Source: JADLCB01 sp964398315 (GTDB taxonomy: Bacteria; Planctomycetota; Phycisphaerae; Tepidisphaerales; Tepidisphaeraceae). From it: a stretch of DNA of 64,000 nucleotides. Shown in pieces: positions 7,254 to 15,892 of the stretch. Position numbers and translations under genes: made by a program. The DNA lies in the NCBI GenBank assembly GCA_964398315.1, contig CAYNMV010000015.1:1-64000 (forward strand), written 5' to 3'. Each line of letters begins with the position of its first letter. Within the stretch, counting starts at the first letter, position 1. The notes under the pieces are model-generated. The model was not told where the DNA came from. It searched no databases and saw only the letters and a program-made list of their open reading frames with translations.

Positions 7254-10214
7254 ATGAGCTCAATGCCTGCTGTCGTTCTCAAGGAAGGTCAGGAACTGCT
7301 CGGTTTCCGCGTGGTGCGCATCGTACCGCTGCCACGACAGCGATCGGTGGCATACCAGTTGGAGCATCTGAAAACCGGTGCGCGCATCCTGCACCTGCAT
7401 AACGACGATGCCGAGAACCTCTTCTCCATCACTTTCCCTACCCCGCCTGCCGATGACACTGGCGTGCCGCATATCCTGGAGCATGCCGTCCTGTCGGGGT
7501 CGAAGAAGTTTCCGGTCAAGGACCCGTTCTTCGAGATGATCAAGCAGTCAATGGCGACTTTTATCAACGCCATGACCGGCTCGGACAGCACGTACTATCC
7601 TGTCTGCTCCAACGTGCGGCAGGATTACTTCAACCTGGCCGAGGTCTACTGGGATGCGGTCTTCTACCCCAACCTGACTGAACTGACCTTTCTGCGCGAA
7701 GGGCATCACCTTGAGCCGGCGGATCGGGCCAACCCGACCGGCGAGCTGACCATCCAGGGCATTGTCTACAACGAGATGAAGGGGGCCTTCTCCAGCCCCA
7801 ATGCGATCGTCGGGCGGGCCAGCTTCCGCGGGCTGTATCCCGACACCGCCTACGGCAAGGAATCGGGCGGTGATCCGCGCTCAATCCCCGCGCTGACCTA
7901 TGAGCAGTTCCGTGCGTTCCATGCCCGCTACTACCATCCGAGCAACGCCTACATCTTCCTTTACGGCGATATCCCCATCACCGATCACCTGGCATGGCTG
8001 CAACCCCGGCTCGATGCCTTTGATCGCCGGCCGGTGGATGCCTCGATCGACCTCCAGCAGCCCTGGACCGAGCCGCGCGAGAAGACGATCCCCTATCCGG
8101 TCAGCCCGCATGATTCGCTGGCCGGCAAGACATGGATCACCATCAACTGGCTGACCGGTGATGGCACGGACCCTGAGGAGATCATGGCCTTCAGCGTGAT
8201 CGAGGCGGTGCTGCTGGGCAACCAGGCCGCCCCGCTGCGCAAGGCGATCATCGATTCGAAGCTGGGGGCCGACCTGGCCCACAGCGGCTATTACGATGGG
8301 CTGAAACAGTCTTCGTTCCACGTGGGCATCAAGGGCTCCGAGGCCGAGCGCAAAGAGGCCTTCGTCGAGTTGGTGCTGCGCACGCTGCGCGGGATCGTGC
8401 AAAGTGGCATCGAGCCCGACCGGGTGGAGGCAGCGTTCCAGCAGCTCGCCTACTCACACCTGGAGATCGGCAGCAATTATCCGCTGCGCCAACTTGGGGC
8501 CGTTAAGCCGCTCTGGCTGCACGGCAAGGATCCGCTTGACCTGGTGCGCGCTGCCGAGCACCTGGAGAACCTGCGCCAGCGCTACCAGCAGGACCCCCAA
8601 CTGTTCACCCGGCTGATACAGCAGCGCATCATCGACAACCCCCACCGCCTGACGATCACCTTCGTGCCCGATCCCAGCCTGGCCGCCAGGCAGGAGCAGA
8701 AGGTGCGCGAACATCTCCAGCGCATCCGCGCTGAGCTGAGCGAGTCTGATCTGCAGCGCATCGCCGAGCAGACGGCGGAGCTGGATCGCCTGGCAGCCAC
8801 GCCCAACTCGCCCGAGGCACTGGCCACACTGCCCCGCCTCCAGGTAGCGGACCTGCCCAAGAAGCCGCGCGAGATCCCAACCACGGTCGAGCGCCTCGAC
8901 CAGGGCACCGAACTGCTGCTCAACGATGTCTTCGCCAATGGCGTTAACTACCTGATCGTCGATTTTGACCTGTCACACCTGCCCCTGGAGCTGGTGGAGT
9001 TCCTGCCCCTGTATGGAGACTGCGTCCGCAAGATGGGGGCTGCCGGGCAGAATTACATCCAGATTGCCGAGCGCCTGGCGGCCAAGACCGGCGGCATCAG
9101 CTTCACCCCCTACAGCACGACCCATTCCCAGCAGCCTGAGCACATCCTGCGGCGGGCACAGTTTGCGGTGAAGTTCCTCGATGCCAACACGGACAGCGCC
9201 CTGGAGCTGCTGCGTGATCTGATCTTTCAACTGGACGTGCGCGATCATGACCGGCTGCGCGATGTTCTGCAGCAGTCGGCCGCGGCCCATCGCACCGCCA
9301 TCGTGGACAACGGCCTGACCCTCGCCCAGCGGCACGCCGGGCGCGGGCTGAATGACGAATCGTACATCGCCGCGCTGCTCAGCGGCCTGCCGCAGGTGCG
9401 GCTCATCACCCGCCTGGCCGACCACTTCGAGACCCAGGCCAGCAGCATCATCCAGCGGCTGGAAGACATCCGCGCCCGCATGCTCAACCGCAATGGAATG
9501 ACCGTCAGCTTCACCGGCTCGACCAGTGTGGTGGAGCGCGTGCGGCGGACGATCGAATCATGGGCTCACGACATGCGCGCTGAGCCGATCACCCCAATGC
9601 CCATCACCCGCCCGCCGGTGACCGGCACCATGGAAGGCCTGGCCGGGCCGATGCAGGTCGCGTTCTGTTCGCGCATGATCCCCGCCCCGCATATCAGCGA
9701 TGCGCGGGCACCCCTGCTGAGCGTGGGGGCACGGCTGGTAAGCCTCGATTACGTGCTGGATGAAATCCGCTTCAAGGGAACCGCCTACGGCGGCGGCAGC
9801 GGATACAGCGGCTCGACCCGCTCGTGGAATTTTTACAGCTACCGCGATCCCCACGTGAAGCGCACGCTCGAGGTGTTCGACCGCACGATTGACTACGTCC
9901 GCCAGGCCGACTGGACCCAGAGCGCGGTCGATCGCGCCATCATCGGCACCGCCAAGAACGCCGAGCGTCCCATTCGTCCGGCCGAGGCGACCAACCAGGC
10001 ACTTATTCGCCACCTGATGGGCGAGACGCGCGAGCTGCGCGAGCGCTTCCACACCGCCCTGCTGTCGGCCACCGCCGAACAGGTCAAGCAGGCAACGCTG
10101 GAGCACCTGGAGATGAACTACCCCGCCGGCAGCACCTGTGTCGTCTCCAGCCGTGAAAAACTGGCCGAAGCGCCGCTGACGGTGGAGGACATCCTGCTCG
10201 ACAGCGCAGGATAG
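7254..10214 (+). CDS. Presequence-protease-like M16C zinc metallopeptidase
   Basis: A 986-residue protein with the size and layout of PreP/Cym1 (M16C): two pairs of M16 domains joined by a helical linker (around residues 490-540). The inverted zinc motif H73-x-x-E76-H77 (VPHILEHAVLSG) and the distal ligand E174 (GIVYNEMKG) are present, so the enzyme should be active. M16C enzymes degrade unstructured peptides of up to about 65 residues inside a closed chamber. No signal peptide is visible, so a cytoplasmic peptide-scavenging role is likely. The C-terminal half contains the Arg/Tyr-type GGGSGYSGSTRSWNFYSYRDP region that completes the active site in PreP. Its start is preceded by TAGAAT with a 6-nt gap. 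Confidence 0.93.
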   Translation: MSSMPAVVLKEGQELLGFRVVRIVPLPRQRSVAYQLEHLKTGARILHLHNDDAENLFSITFPTPPADDTGVPHILEHAVLSGSKKFPVKDPFFEMIKQSMATFINAMTGSDSTYYPVCSNVRQDYFNLAEVYWDAVFYPNLTELTFLREGHHLEPADRANPTGELTIQGIVYNEMKGAFSSPNAIVGRASFRGLYPDTAYGKESGGDPRSIPALTYEQFRAFHARYYHPSNAYIFLYGDIPITDHLAWLQPRLDAFDRRPVDASIDLQQPWTEPREKTIPYPVSPHDSLAGKTWITINWLTGDGTDPEEIMAFSVIEAVLLGNQAAPLRKAIIDSKLGADLAHSGYYDGLKQSSFHVGIKGSEAERKEAFVELVLRTLRGIVQSGIEPDRVEAAFQQLAYSHLEIGSNYPLRQLGAVKPLWLHGKDPLDLVRAAEHLENLRQRYQQDPQLFTRLIQQRIIDNPHRLTITFVPDPSLAARQEQKVREHLQRIRAELSESDLQRIAEQTAELDRLAATPNSPEALATLPRLQVADLPKKPREIPTTVERLDQGTELLLNDVFANGVNYLIVDFDLSHLPLELVEFLPLYGDCVRKMGAAGQNYIQIAERLAAKTGGISFTPYSTTHSQQPEHILRRAQFAVKFLDANTDSALELLRDLIFQLDVRDHDRLRDVLQQSAAAHRTAIVDNGLTLAQRHAGRGLNDESYIAALLSGLPQVRLITRLADHFETQASSIIQRLEDIRARMLNRNGMTVSFTGSTSVVERVRRTIESWAHDMRAEPITPMPITRPPVTGTMEGLAGPMQVAFCSRMIPAPHISDARAPLLSVGARLVSLDYVLDEIRFKGTAYGGGSGYSGSTRSWNFYSYRDPHVKRTLEVFDRTIDYVRQADWTQSAVDRAIIGTAKNAERPIRPAEATNQALIRHLMGETRELRERFHTALLSATAEQVKQATLEHLEMNYPAGSTCVVSSREKLAEAPLTVEDILLDSAG

Positions 10215-10239
10215 GCTGCCATGCGCTCGGGCAGCGCCA

Positions 10240-10707
10240 TCAGGACCTCCAATACACGTACCAGTGTGTACTGATCCGGTGTGAGGGTCCCCGTCGGAAA
10301 TTCCCGCACGGGCCGCCGCTGTCGCTCCACGTGATGCCAAAGTGGGCATTGTAGAAATTGATGCCATGGGGGCAGATGTAGGGAGGCAGCATGGTGAGAG
10401 GCATCACGAGCAGGGTGATCAGCAGCAGTCCCAGTACCGCCCGCTTGTGCTGCGGTGAGAATGCCCAGCGCGGATCATCGGACTGGCTGTAGATCCTGCG
10501 CCCCAGGCAGGCCAGGCCTATGCCGCACCACAACAGTAGCCCCGGACCCAGCCAGTGCATGGCCAGCGTGTTATAGAACAGCGCGCTGGCAACAACCCAG
10601 ACCATGGCGAGCAGGGCGAAGTCAACCATTTGCCTGCCAAAGGGCACCACGCGCTTCTGAGTCGCAGGAAGATTGCGGCGGTATTCGAGGATGGGAGGCT
10701 CGCCCAT
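10240..10707 (-). CDS. Small integral membrane protein, function unknown
   Basis: A 155-residue protein that I do not recognise. Three hydrophobic segments can be seen (about residues 28-45, 50-66 and 92-110). A short positively charged N-terminus precedes them, and a C-terminal Cys/Trp/Tyr-containing segment (PPYICPHGINFYNAHFGITW) follows the last helix and probably faces the periplasm. The ATG at 10707 is chosen because upstream in-frame starts add an unrelated 43-residue stretch and would overlap the divergent gene's control region. It is convergent with the peptidase gene, 25 bp away. The coding case rests on hydrophobic periodicity and codon use. Confidence 0.55.
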   Translation of the reverse strand: MGEPPILEYRRNLPATQKRVVPFGRQMVDFALLAMVWVVASALFYNTLAMHWLGPGLLLWCGIGLACLGRRIYSQSDDPRWAFSPQHKRAVLGLLLITLLVMPLTMLPPYICPHGINFYNAHFGITWSDSGGPCGNFRRGPSHRISTHWYVYWRS

Positions 10708-10819
10708 GGCTTCATTGTCCGGCTGAAGCTGGTTCGGAGTCAAAACAAGTCTGCGCAGGCACATGGCTTGCACCTGCTGGATCAGTACGGCCCGGGACGG
10801 GTCAGAAGGAGAAGCCATC

Positions 10820-11620
10820 ATGACCATGCGCCCCACCCACGGCGAACTCAGCCAACCTCAGGCCCCCCATTCCGCTCAATCACAGGAACAATCCGCACAA
10901 CCGCAATCGTCTTCGGAGCAGCAGACTCAACAGCACCGACAGAATGTCGGGGAGCGCGAGCGGTGGCTGTCGATGGGAGCGGGGGCACTGATGGCACTGG
11001 CGGGGTTGCAGCGGCGGAGCCTGCCGGGCCTGCTGATGGCCGGCTTGGGCGGGCTGCTGATCAAGCGCGGCGCTACCGGGCAGTGCGAGCTCTATCAGAT
11101 GCTGGGAATCGATACCGCCGAACCCATGGGCGCCCGGCCTGAAGATTATTTCGACCATGGCATCCACGTGGCCGAGTCATTCACCATCGCCCGGCCGCCG
11201 CAGGAGTTGTATGCCTACTGGCGCAACTTCGAGAACCTGCCCAGGATCATGCGGCATCTCGAATCGGTTACGGTGATCGATGACAAGCGCTCACACTGGG
11301 TGGCCCACGCCCCGACGCTCTACGGCGGGCGGGTGGAGTGGGAGGCTGAGATCATCAATGATGAACCTGACTACCTGATTGCCTGGCAGTCACTGCCGGG
11401 GGCGGATGTTCACAACGCCGGTTCGGTCCGGTTCATTGACGCCGGCGAGCGCGGGACCGAGGTGAAGGTCGTCATCGAGTATCTCCCGCCTGCCGGCAGG
11501 GTGGGCCAGTGGATCGCCAGCCTCACCGGACAGGAGCCACAGCAGCAGATCCGCGAGGACCTGCAAAACTTCAAGCACCGCATAGAATCCGGCGAGATGC
11601 CCCCGACAGAGACGTTGTGA
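10820..11620 (+). CDS. SRPBCC/polyketide cyclase-type protein with N-terminal DUF2892-like region
   Basis: A 266-residue protein. After a Gln-rich disordered start (residues 10-45), residues about 45-100 (NVGERERWLSMGAGALMALAG, then GLQRRSLPG and KRGATGQCELYQMLG) match the short DUF2892-like membrane region. Residues about 120-250 are a START/SRPBCC helix-grip domain beginning VAESFTIARPPQELYAYW. The same fusion is found in many bacteria as an uncharacterised stress-associated membrane protein (COG5637 type), often near stress or salt genes. AGAAGGAGAA before the ATG at 10820 is a good ribosome site. The ligand of the helix-grip pocket is unknown. Confidence 0.83.
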   Translation: MTMRPTHGELSQPQAPHSAQSQEQSAQPQSSSEQQTQQHRQNVGERERWLSMGAGALMALAGLQRRSLPGLLMAGLGGLLIKRGATGQCELYQMLGIDTAEPMGARPEDYFDHGIHVAESFTIARPPQELYAYWRNFENLPRIMRHLESVTVIDDKRSHWVAHAPTLYGGRVEWEAEIINDEPDYLIAWQSLPGADVHNAGSVRFIDAGERGTEVKVVIEYLPPAGRVGQWIASLTGQEPQQQIREDLQNFKHRIESGEMPPTETL

Positions 11621-11793
11621 GGAAACATTGCGGCGGAGGGGACGCATTTGCCCGCCTGGAAGAAAAGCGGATGCTGTCATCTTGGGCGTAGTGGTGTAGG
11701 GCGGCCGTTTTCCGCCTTTGCCCACAGGCCGCGGCGTGTTCTCGATGCGCCCCGAACCTGGCAACTCCCATTTGCGCTGCGATGCGGTGCTGC

Positions 11794-11799
11794 TACAAT
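11794..11799 (+). promoter_or_regulatory. -10 box TACAAT before GNAT gene
   Basis: TACAAT lies 10 nt before the ATG at 11810, giving a leader of only about 0-4 nt. The remaining 11621-11793 holds no gene. Confidence 0.45.
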
Positions 11800-11809
11800 C
11801 GTCCGAATC

Positions 11810-12319
11810 ATGACCGGCGAGAGCGATTTGCCCATTACCATCCGCAGCTTCACGCCGCGCGATCAATCGGCGTGCCGCAAGTTGTATGTGGAGGGGCTGA
11901 TCGGTGGCAAAATCGCCGAAAACGACACCGGGCTGGACATCGATGACATCCAGGCGGCCTACATGGTTGAGGGGAACCATTTCTGGGTGGCCGAAGACCG
12001 GCATCGGTCGATCGTCGGGATGGTCGGGGTGCAGCATCACGAGGCGGACGCCGCCGAAATTCGCCGCCTGCGCGTGCGCCAGGATGTGCGCCGTCGTGGT
12101 ATCGGCTCGCGCCTGCTGGAAACAGCCCTGCATTTCTGCCAGGAACGCTCCTATCTCAAGGTGGCGCTCGATACCTACATGGAACGCGAGGCGGCCATCA
12201 GGCTGTTCGAGAAGTTCCGCTTCCGCCACGAACGCAGCAAGAAACTGGCCGAGAAAGAACTGATGTTTTTCTACCTCGACCTGTACCAGAGCGACCGGGC
12301 GCCACAGAAGAAAGACTAG
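11810..12319 (+). CDS. GNAT family N-acetyltransferase
   Basis: A 169-residue acetyl-CoA-dependent acetyltransferase. The acetyl-CoA binding motif A is clear: RRLRVRQDVRRRGIGSRLLETAL around residues 82-104 (the R/Q-x-x-G-x-G/A pattern). Motif B follows as VALDTYMEREAAIRLFEKFRF, and the C-terminus FFYLDLYQ is the usual last strand. The ATG at 11810 fits the conserved start of the fold (ITIRSFTPRDQSACRKLY). The acceptor (amino acid, peptide or small amine) cannot be told. The protein resembles the NAT8/taurine-like single-domain GNATs, but this is only a loose likeness. Confidence 0.85.
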   Translation: MTGESDLPITIRSFTPRDQSACRKLYVEGLIGGKIAENDTGLDIDDIQAAYMVEGNHFWVAEDRHRSIVGMVGVQHHEADAAEIRRLRVRQDVRRRGIGSRLLETALHFCQERSYLKVALDTYMEREAAIRLFEKFRFRHERSKKLAEKELMFFYLDLYQSDRAPQKKD

Positions 12320-12381
12320 CGGAGAAGACAGTAGACAGGATTTAGAAGGAGAGAGGCCTTTTCGGGCTGCTGGCTGCTCCC

Positions 12382-12960
12382 ATGAAGATTTATACCCGCA
12401 CCGGTGATGATGGCACGACTGGCCTGCTCGGGGGTGAACGCATCAGCAAGGCAGATTTGCGCGTAGACTGCTACGGCACGCTGGATGAGCTGAATGCCGC
12501 CGTCGGGCTGGCACTGGCGCAGTTGCCCCTGGCCGATGCACCCGGCGCCCACGGCGATCATCCGGTGACAGGATTGCGCGAGCGGCTGGTGCGCGTGCAG
12601 AATGAGCTGTTTGTGCTCGGCTCGCATCTGGCGGCGGCGGACCCCAGGCGGGCCGCTGCCCTGCCGGCAATCGATGCGGCCATGATCGAGCGGCTGGAGC
12701 GGGAGATCGACCAGGCCGGGCAGGTGCTCGCACCGCTGCGGAATTTCATCCTGCCGGGTGGAACGGTGGCCGCCGCGACCCTGCACCTGGCCCGCACCAT
12801 CTGCCGCCGGGCCGAGCGCCTGGCGGTGGCCCTGGCCCAGTCACAGACCGTTGAGCCGAACCTGCTGGCCTACCTCAATCGCCTGGCCGATTGGCTCTTC
12901 GTCCAGGCGCGCCATGCCAACCACGCCGAGCATGTTGAGGATGTGATGTGGCAGAAATAG
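12382..12960 (+). CDS. pduO: Cob(I)alamin adenosyltransferase, PduO type
   Basis: A 192-residue ATR enzyme that transfers the adenosyl group of ATP to cob(I)alamin to make coenzyme B12. The N-terminal ATP-binding motif YTRTGDDGTTGLLGGERISK (residues 4-23) and the C-terminal helix with RTICRRAER (around 137-145) are hallmark features of PduO-type ATRs. DELNAAVGL and the FILPGG segment also fit. No cobalamin biosynthesis or B12-dependent enzyme is adjacent, so this is a housekeeping or salvage copy. No B12 riboswitch is seen in the 60 bp before the gene. Confidence 0.93.
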   Translation: MKIYTRTGDDGTTGLLGGERISKADLRVDCYGTLDELNAAVGLALAQLPLADAPGAHGDHPVTGLRERLVRVQNELFVLGSHLAAADPRRAAALPAIDAAMIERLEREIDQAGQVLAPLRNFILPGGTVAAATLHLARTICRRAERLAVALAQSQTVEPNLLAYLNRLADWLFVQARHANHAEHVEDVMWQK

Positions 12961-13002
12961 CGGTTGGCAGCCGAAGGGTGCACGCCCAAACATCCACTCC
13001 CA

Positions 13003-13794
13003 TCAATAACACGCATCCAGAAATGCCCGTATCGCGTCGGCGACTTCCTGCGGCTTTTCCATGGGGGTCATGTGGCCAGCACCCGGGATCACCTTAAGCT
13101 CGGCCCGCGGGATGGCGGCCTGCATCTTCTCGCCCACGGCCGGCGGGGTGAGGGAATCGTGCTCGCCGAAGATCAGCAGGGTCGGATCGGCAATATTGGC
13201 CAGCTCGGGATTGGAATCATCCCGATCGCGCATGGCGGCCAGGGCCCACTCGATCGCCTGCGGCGACTGGCTTTCCATGATGTCGCGCAACTGTTTGACC
13301 AGGGCGCTGTCATGGCTCAGCACCGCCGGGGCCAGCATCTTGGGCATCATCGCGTCGGCCACGTCCTTGGCGCCGCCGGTGCGGGCCATCTCGATCATCT
13401 TGTCGCGACCTTGCTTGCCTTCGCTGGTATCGGCATCGGCCTTGGTATCAACCAGGATGACGGCGTCGAGATCGGTCGGGCAGTTCCTGCACCAGTGCAA
13501 GAGGATATACCCCCCCATCGACAGCCCGGCCACCGCGGCGGGCAAGGCGTTGATCCGCTGGCACAGGCCGCGCATGTCTTCCACCATCGAATGCATGCTG
13601 CTTGGCCGGCTGGCCCGGGATTGGCCAAACCCGTGCAGGTCAGGCACGATCACGCGGTAGGCTTCGGCCAGGCGATCCGCCACCCCGGCCCAGACACGGC
13701 CATCCAGCGGAAAGCCATGCATCAGCACAACCGGCTTGCCCTGCCCCTTCTCGATGTAGTGGATCGTCGAACCGTTAACAGTTACTTGCGGCAT
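13003..13794 (-). CDS. Alpha/beta hydrolase
   Basis: A 263-residue alpha/beta hydrolase fold with a complete catalytic triad: S92 in the nucleophile elbow GLSMGG, D213 in GEHDSLTP, and H241 in GAGHMTP. The oxyanion region MHGFPLDGRVW (residues 25-35) is typical. Similar proteins act as esterases, 3-oxoadipate enol-lactonase-like enzymes or haloperoxidase-like hydrolases, and the substrate cannot be picked. It is convergent with the cobalamin adenosyltransferase. TGTAAT lies 8 nt before the ATG on this strand, another short-leader candidate. Confidence 0.9.
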   Translation of the reverse strand: MPQVTVNGSTIHYIEKGQGKPVVLMHGFPLDGRVWAGVADRLAEAYRVIVPDLHGFGQSRASRPSSMHSMVEDMRGLCQRINALPAAVAGLSMGGYILLHWCRNCPTDLDAVILVDTKADADTSEGKQGRDKMIEMARTGGAKDVADAMMPKMLAPAVLSHDSALVKQLRDIMESQSPQAIEWALAAMRDRDDSNPELANIADPTLLIFGEHDSLTPPAVGEKMQAAIPRAELKVIPGAGHMTPMEKPQEVADAIRAFLDACY

Positions 13795-13999
13795 AGGTGC
13801 CCATTACAGGAACACCGGCCAGAATCGTCAATGGGGGTTCTGCCAGGGGCATGGCAGCGCGGGGCAAACCCTCCACGATCGATAACGCATGGCGATGGGT
13901 ATATGGCGCAGAACGGGATGGTGCCCGTTCACTTTCACCGCCGCAGGCTCGTCCGGCTTGTCGCCACCGCTGGTGCCCCTACAATGTCGACGACACTCG

Positions 14000-15748
14000 A
14001 TGCCCGCGTTTGATGCCGAACAACTGAAGCTGACGGACTTCATGGATCTGCCAACCCTCCAGGAGATCCAGGACAGTTTCGCGGCCGTGGCCAATGTCAA
14101 GGCGGTGATCACCGATGCCGATGGCAATGTCTTGACCAGCCCCGCTCCGACGGATGAATTCGTCCGCCGCCAGCGCGCCATTGCCGCCGCCGAGGATGGC
14201 GGCCCCGGCTTTCGGACAGATGGGCCGCAGAAGGAGGGCAAGGAGTATGTCGCCCCCATCACCATCGGCAACCAGCGCCTGGGCACCCTGCGCATGGTGG
14301 CCAACCCGCCCGCGCCAGAGGGGATTGACGAAGCGCGCCTGCAGAAGCTGGGCGAGCAGTTCGGCCTCGATATCCAGCAGATGAAGGCACTGGCCAACCA
14401 GCTTATCGGCGGGCATAGCGCCAATCCGGCGGCCATCCAGTTCCTGTTCCTGCTGGCCAACGCCATCGCCCGGCTGTGCTTCCAGGAATACCAGCTCCGC
14501 CGCCGCATCCAGGAACTGACGGCGGTTTACAAAGTCACCATGATGCTGGCCGATGCCCGCGACCTGCGCAAGGTGCTTCAGCGCACGGTGGAGGTGGTGG
14601 CCGAGGTGATGAAAACCAAGGCGGCCTCGATCCGCCTGATCGACCAGGAAAACGATGAGCTGCGCATTCGCGCGGTCTACAACCTGTCACCGGAATACCT
14701 GGGCAAAGGTCCCATCCGCCTGAGCAAGGCCGAGATCGATCGCGTGGCTCTCAGCGGCAAGGGGTTTGAATACGTCAAGGACATGCGCACCGATCCGCGC
14801 GTGCAATACCCCGAGGAAAGCCGCCGCGAAGGGCTGGTGTCTTTCCTGTCGGTGGGCATGCGCTACAAAGGTCGGCCCATCGGGGTGCTGCGCGTCTACA
14901 GCGATACCGAGCGGGCTTTTTCCCAGATGGAGATTGACCTGCTCAAGGCGATCGCCGCCCAGGCCGCCGCTGCCATCGAGAATGCCCGTCTCAACGAGGA
15001 GGCCCTTGAGAGCGAGGCGCTGGAGCGTCAGGTGCAGATGGCGGCCGATGTGCAGCAGCGCATGGTGCCGCAGAAGCCGCCGGCCATCGACGGCGTGGAA
15101 CTGGCCAGCGTCTACGTGCCGTGCTTCGCCCTGGGAGGCGATTTCTTCGATTTCATCCCCCTGCCGGACAACAACGTCGGCCTGGTGGTTGCCGATGTCT
15201 CGGGCAAGGGGGTGCCGGCCTCGCTCATCATGGCATCGGTGCGTGCCTTCCTGCGGGCGCAGGTGGATAATGTCTACTACCTTTACGAGGTGATGCGGCG
15301 GGTGAACCTGATGCTCTGCCGCGACACCAAGCCCAGCGAGTTCGCCACCTGCTGCTATGGGGTGCTCGACGGCCACACCCGCCGCTTTACCTACTGCAAT
15401 GCCGGCCATCCTCCGCCGCTGATCCTGCGGCAGGGCGAGATCATCGAACTGGAAACACAGAACATGGTGCTGGGTGTCTCGCCGGATGAGGAGTTCCGTC
15501 AGTCGTTTGTCGACCTGGAGCGTGGCGACTTCGTCCTGCTTTACACCGATGGCCTGGCCGATGCGATGAACTTCCAGAACCAGACCTATGGCCATGACCG
15601 CATCATCGCCGCCATGCGCCATGCCGGCGCCATCCCCAACGCCACCGCCGACACCGTCGCCCAGCATCTTCTGTGGGATATGCGGCGATTCGTCGGCCTC
15701 ACCAAGCGCAGCGACGATGTGACGATGATCGTGGTACGGGTGAAATAA
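14000..15748 (+). CDS. GAF-domain SpoIIE-type PP2C serine phosphatase with PocR-like sensor
   Basis: A 582-residue signalling protein. Residues about 10-125 resemble the PocR ligand-binding fold (LQEIQDSFAAVANVKAVITD followed by GNVLTSP). Residues about 185-345 form a GAF domain (ELTAVYKVTMMLADARDLRK to AAIENARL). The C-terminal 200 residues are a SpoIIE/RsbU PP2C phosphatase with LGGDFFDF, VADVSGKGVPASL, CNAGHPPP, LYTDG and RSDDVTMIVV motifs carrying the Mn/Mg-binding aspartates. Such enzymes dephosphorylate anti-anti-sigma factors. TACAAT and a TTGTCG -35 lie before the ATG at 14000. The next gene on the same strand is a hybrid histidine kinase; no anti-sigma kinase or antagonist is in the window. 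Confidence 0.9.
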   Translation: MPAFDAEQLKLTDFMDLPTLQEIQDSFAAVANVKAVITDADGNVLTSPAPTDEFVRRQRAIAAAEDGGPGFRTDGPQKEGKEYVAPITIGNQRLGTLRMVANPPAPEGIDEARLQKLGEQFGLDIQQMKALANQLIGGHSANPAAIQFLFLLANAIARLCFQEYQLRRRIQELTAVYKVTMMLADARDLRKVLQRTVEVVAEVMKTKAASIRLIDQENDELRIRAVYNLSPEYLGKGPIRLSKAEIDRVALSGKGFEYVKDMRTDPRVQYPEESRREGLVSFLSVGMRYKGRPIGVLRVYSDTERAFSQMEIDLLKAIAAQAAAAIENARLNEEALESEALERQVQMAADVQQRMVPQKPPAIDGVELASVYVPCFALGGDFFDFIPLPDNNVGLVVADVSGKGVPASLIMASVRAFLRAQVDNVYYLYEVMRRVNLMLCRDTKPSEFATCCYGVLDGHTRRFTYCNAGHPPPLILRQGEIIELETQNMVLGVSPDEEFRQSFVDLERGDFVLLYTDGLADAMNFQNQTYGHDRIIAAMRHAGAIPNATADTVAQHLLWDMRRFVGLTKRSDDVTMIVVRVK

Positions 15749-15892
15749 GCGGGTGGCTGGCCGCAGCAGGCAGACAACCGCAGCAGCAGGCGTTCAACTC
15801 GCAGCGATGACCGGCGGCTGATTCTTCGGATCAGGGGAAGCGGACTGAAGGGAATTAGGGTAGAATGAGTCGCCGCGCCCAGGGAGTGAGTC

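Noticed and set aside
12320..12381. Possible B12 riboswitch before the cobalamin adenosyltransferase
   Set aside because: Only 62 bp lie between the genes and no cobalamin box (GCCACTG) is seen.
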